Of a stretch of DNA of 64,000 bases, positions 63,199-64,000 are shown in pieces. The notes below the pieces were generated by a model that was given only the letters and a program-made list of their open reading frames with translations, was not told the DNA's origin and made no database searches. Source of the DNA: Symbiodinium natans. Lineage: Eukaryota > Sar > Dinophyceae > Suessiales > Symbiodiniaceae. Each line of letters opens with the position of its first letter. The first letter of the stretch is position 1. Both the position numbers and the translations under genes were made by a program. The stretch spans positions 295,016-359,015 of the forward strand of contig CAJNDS010002566.1 in the NCBI GenBank assembly GCA_905221605.1. The letters are read 5' to 3'.

Positions 63199-64000
63199 AG
63201 GAATGGCCATCTTGGGGTTGTGTTGGGGGATGCTGTTGGGTGGGGATCGGTAGGAATGGCCATCTTGGGGCTATGTTGAGGGATGTTGTTGGGTGGGGAT
63301 CGGTATATAGGAATGGCCATCTTGGGGCTATGTTGGGGGATGCTGTTGGGTGGGGATCGGTAGGAATGGCCATCTTGGGGCTATGTTGAGGGATGTTATT
63401 GGGTGGGGATCGGTAGGAATGGCCATCTTGGGGTTATGTTGGGGGATGTTGTTGGGTGGGGATCGGTAGGAATGGCCATCTTGGGGCTATGTTGAGGGAT
63501 GCTATTGGGTGGGGACCGGTAGGAATGGCCATCTTGGGGCTATGTTGAGGGATGCTGTTGGGTGGGGATCGGTAGGAATGGCCATCTTGGGGTTATGTTG
63601 AGGGATGCTCTTGGGTGGGGATCGGTAGGAATGGCCATCTTGGGGCTATGTTGAGGGATGTTGTTGGGTGGGGATTGGTAGGAATGTCTTGGGGTTATGT
63701 TGAGGGATGCTGTTGGGTGGGGATCGGTAGGAATGGCCATCTTGGGGCTATGTTGAGGGATGATGCTGTTGGGCAGGGATCGGTAGGAATGGCCATCTTG
63801 GGGCTATGTTGAGGGATGTTGTTGGGTGGGGATCGGTAGGAATGGCCATCTTGGGGCTATGTTGACGGATGTTATTGGGTGGGGATCGGTAGGAATGGCC
63901 ATCTTGGGGCTATGTTGGGGGATGTTGGGTGGGGATCGGTAGGAATGGCCATCTTGGGGCCATGTTGGGGGATGTTGTTGGGTGGGGATCGGTAGGAATG
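63199..64000 (+). repeat. 53-bp tandem repeat array reaching the window end
   Basis: About fifteen head-to-tail copies of a unit of about 53 bases containing GGAATGGCCATCTTGGGGC, ATGTTGAGGGATG and TTGGGTGGGGATCGGTA, with small variants (GTTATT, GCTGTT, a short GTATATA insertion near 63304, a truncated copy near 63684). The array is G-rich on this strand and continues past 64000. Confidence 0.97.

Noticed and set aside
63199-64000. CRISPR array or leucine-rich repeat coding region at the window end
   Set aside because: Units are contiguous 53-bp repeats without spacers, and the repeat length is not a multiple of three, so no frame is maintained.

Overview
The window looks like nuclear DNA of a dinoflagellate, most like the Symbiodiniaceae and their relatives; this is an inference from several independent signs. 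Nearly every supportable gene is on the + strand (unidirectional arrangement). Genes are cut by short introns, many with GC or GA instead of GT at the 5' splice site, and AGGT-type direct repeats sit at both intron ends. There are islands of the TTTAGGG telomere-type heptamer, including a perfect 17-copy array. Large modular proteins and tandemly duplicated gene modules complete the picture.

Layout. 1-15 kb is gene-poor: low-complexity tracts (poly-C, CT/GA, TA), a degenerate TTTAGGG island and one or two doubtful exons. 15-18 kb holds a ten-repeat ankyrin gene and a doubtful short exon. 18.6-33 kb is a modular cluster made of three interchangeable pieces: an exon set encoding a 'VSGAGG...WKI...WYY...GYDxGDAEPPP' domain (four copies), a ubiquitin-like exon (three copies) and an armadillo-repeat exon (three copies). 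A duplicated two-module unit is visible. One copy has an apparently intact R2-like non-LTR retrotransposon (ORF 21.3-24.7 kb) inside an intron. 33.1-36.9 kb is an EF-hand/calpain-like gene whose catalytic Cys is Thr. 37.9-41.8 kb is a JmjC (MINA53/NO66-like) oxygenase gene with a signal-like N-terminus and a 1.3-kb minisatellite in an intron. 44.6-46.4 kb encodes a multi-pass membrane protein with a myristoylation-type N-terminus. 48.2-56.2 kb is the most striking gene. Nine exons, with every junction in phase, encode about 1,598 residues combining N-terminal ubiquitin-like region, RING finger, von Willebrand A domain, U-box, further ubiquitin-like segments and a C-terminal E2 (UBC) domain. 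This would be a ubiquitin E2 and E3 in one chain. 60.3-62.2 kb encodes a sulfotransferase fused to a DXD-type glycosyltransferase. After 62.2 kb the sequence switches abruptly to AT-rich DNA and then a 53-bp tandem repeat up to the window end. This may be a real satellite boundary or an assembly join.

A ubiquitin theme recurs: ubiquitin-like exons in the modular cluster and the E2/E3 fusion. Exon boundaries were placed by eye from splice dinucleotides, phase and family conservation. They are internally consistent for the E2/E3, membrane-protein and most of the calpain and JmjC genes, and provisional elsewhere.
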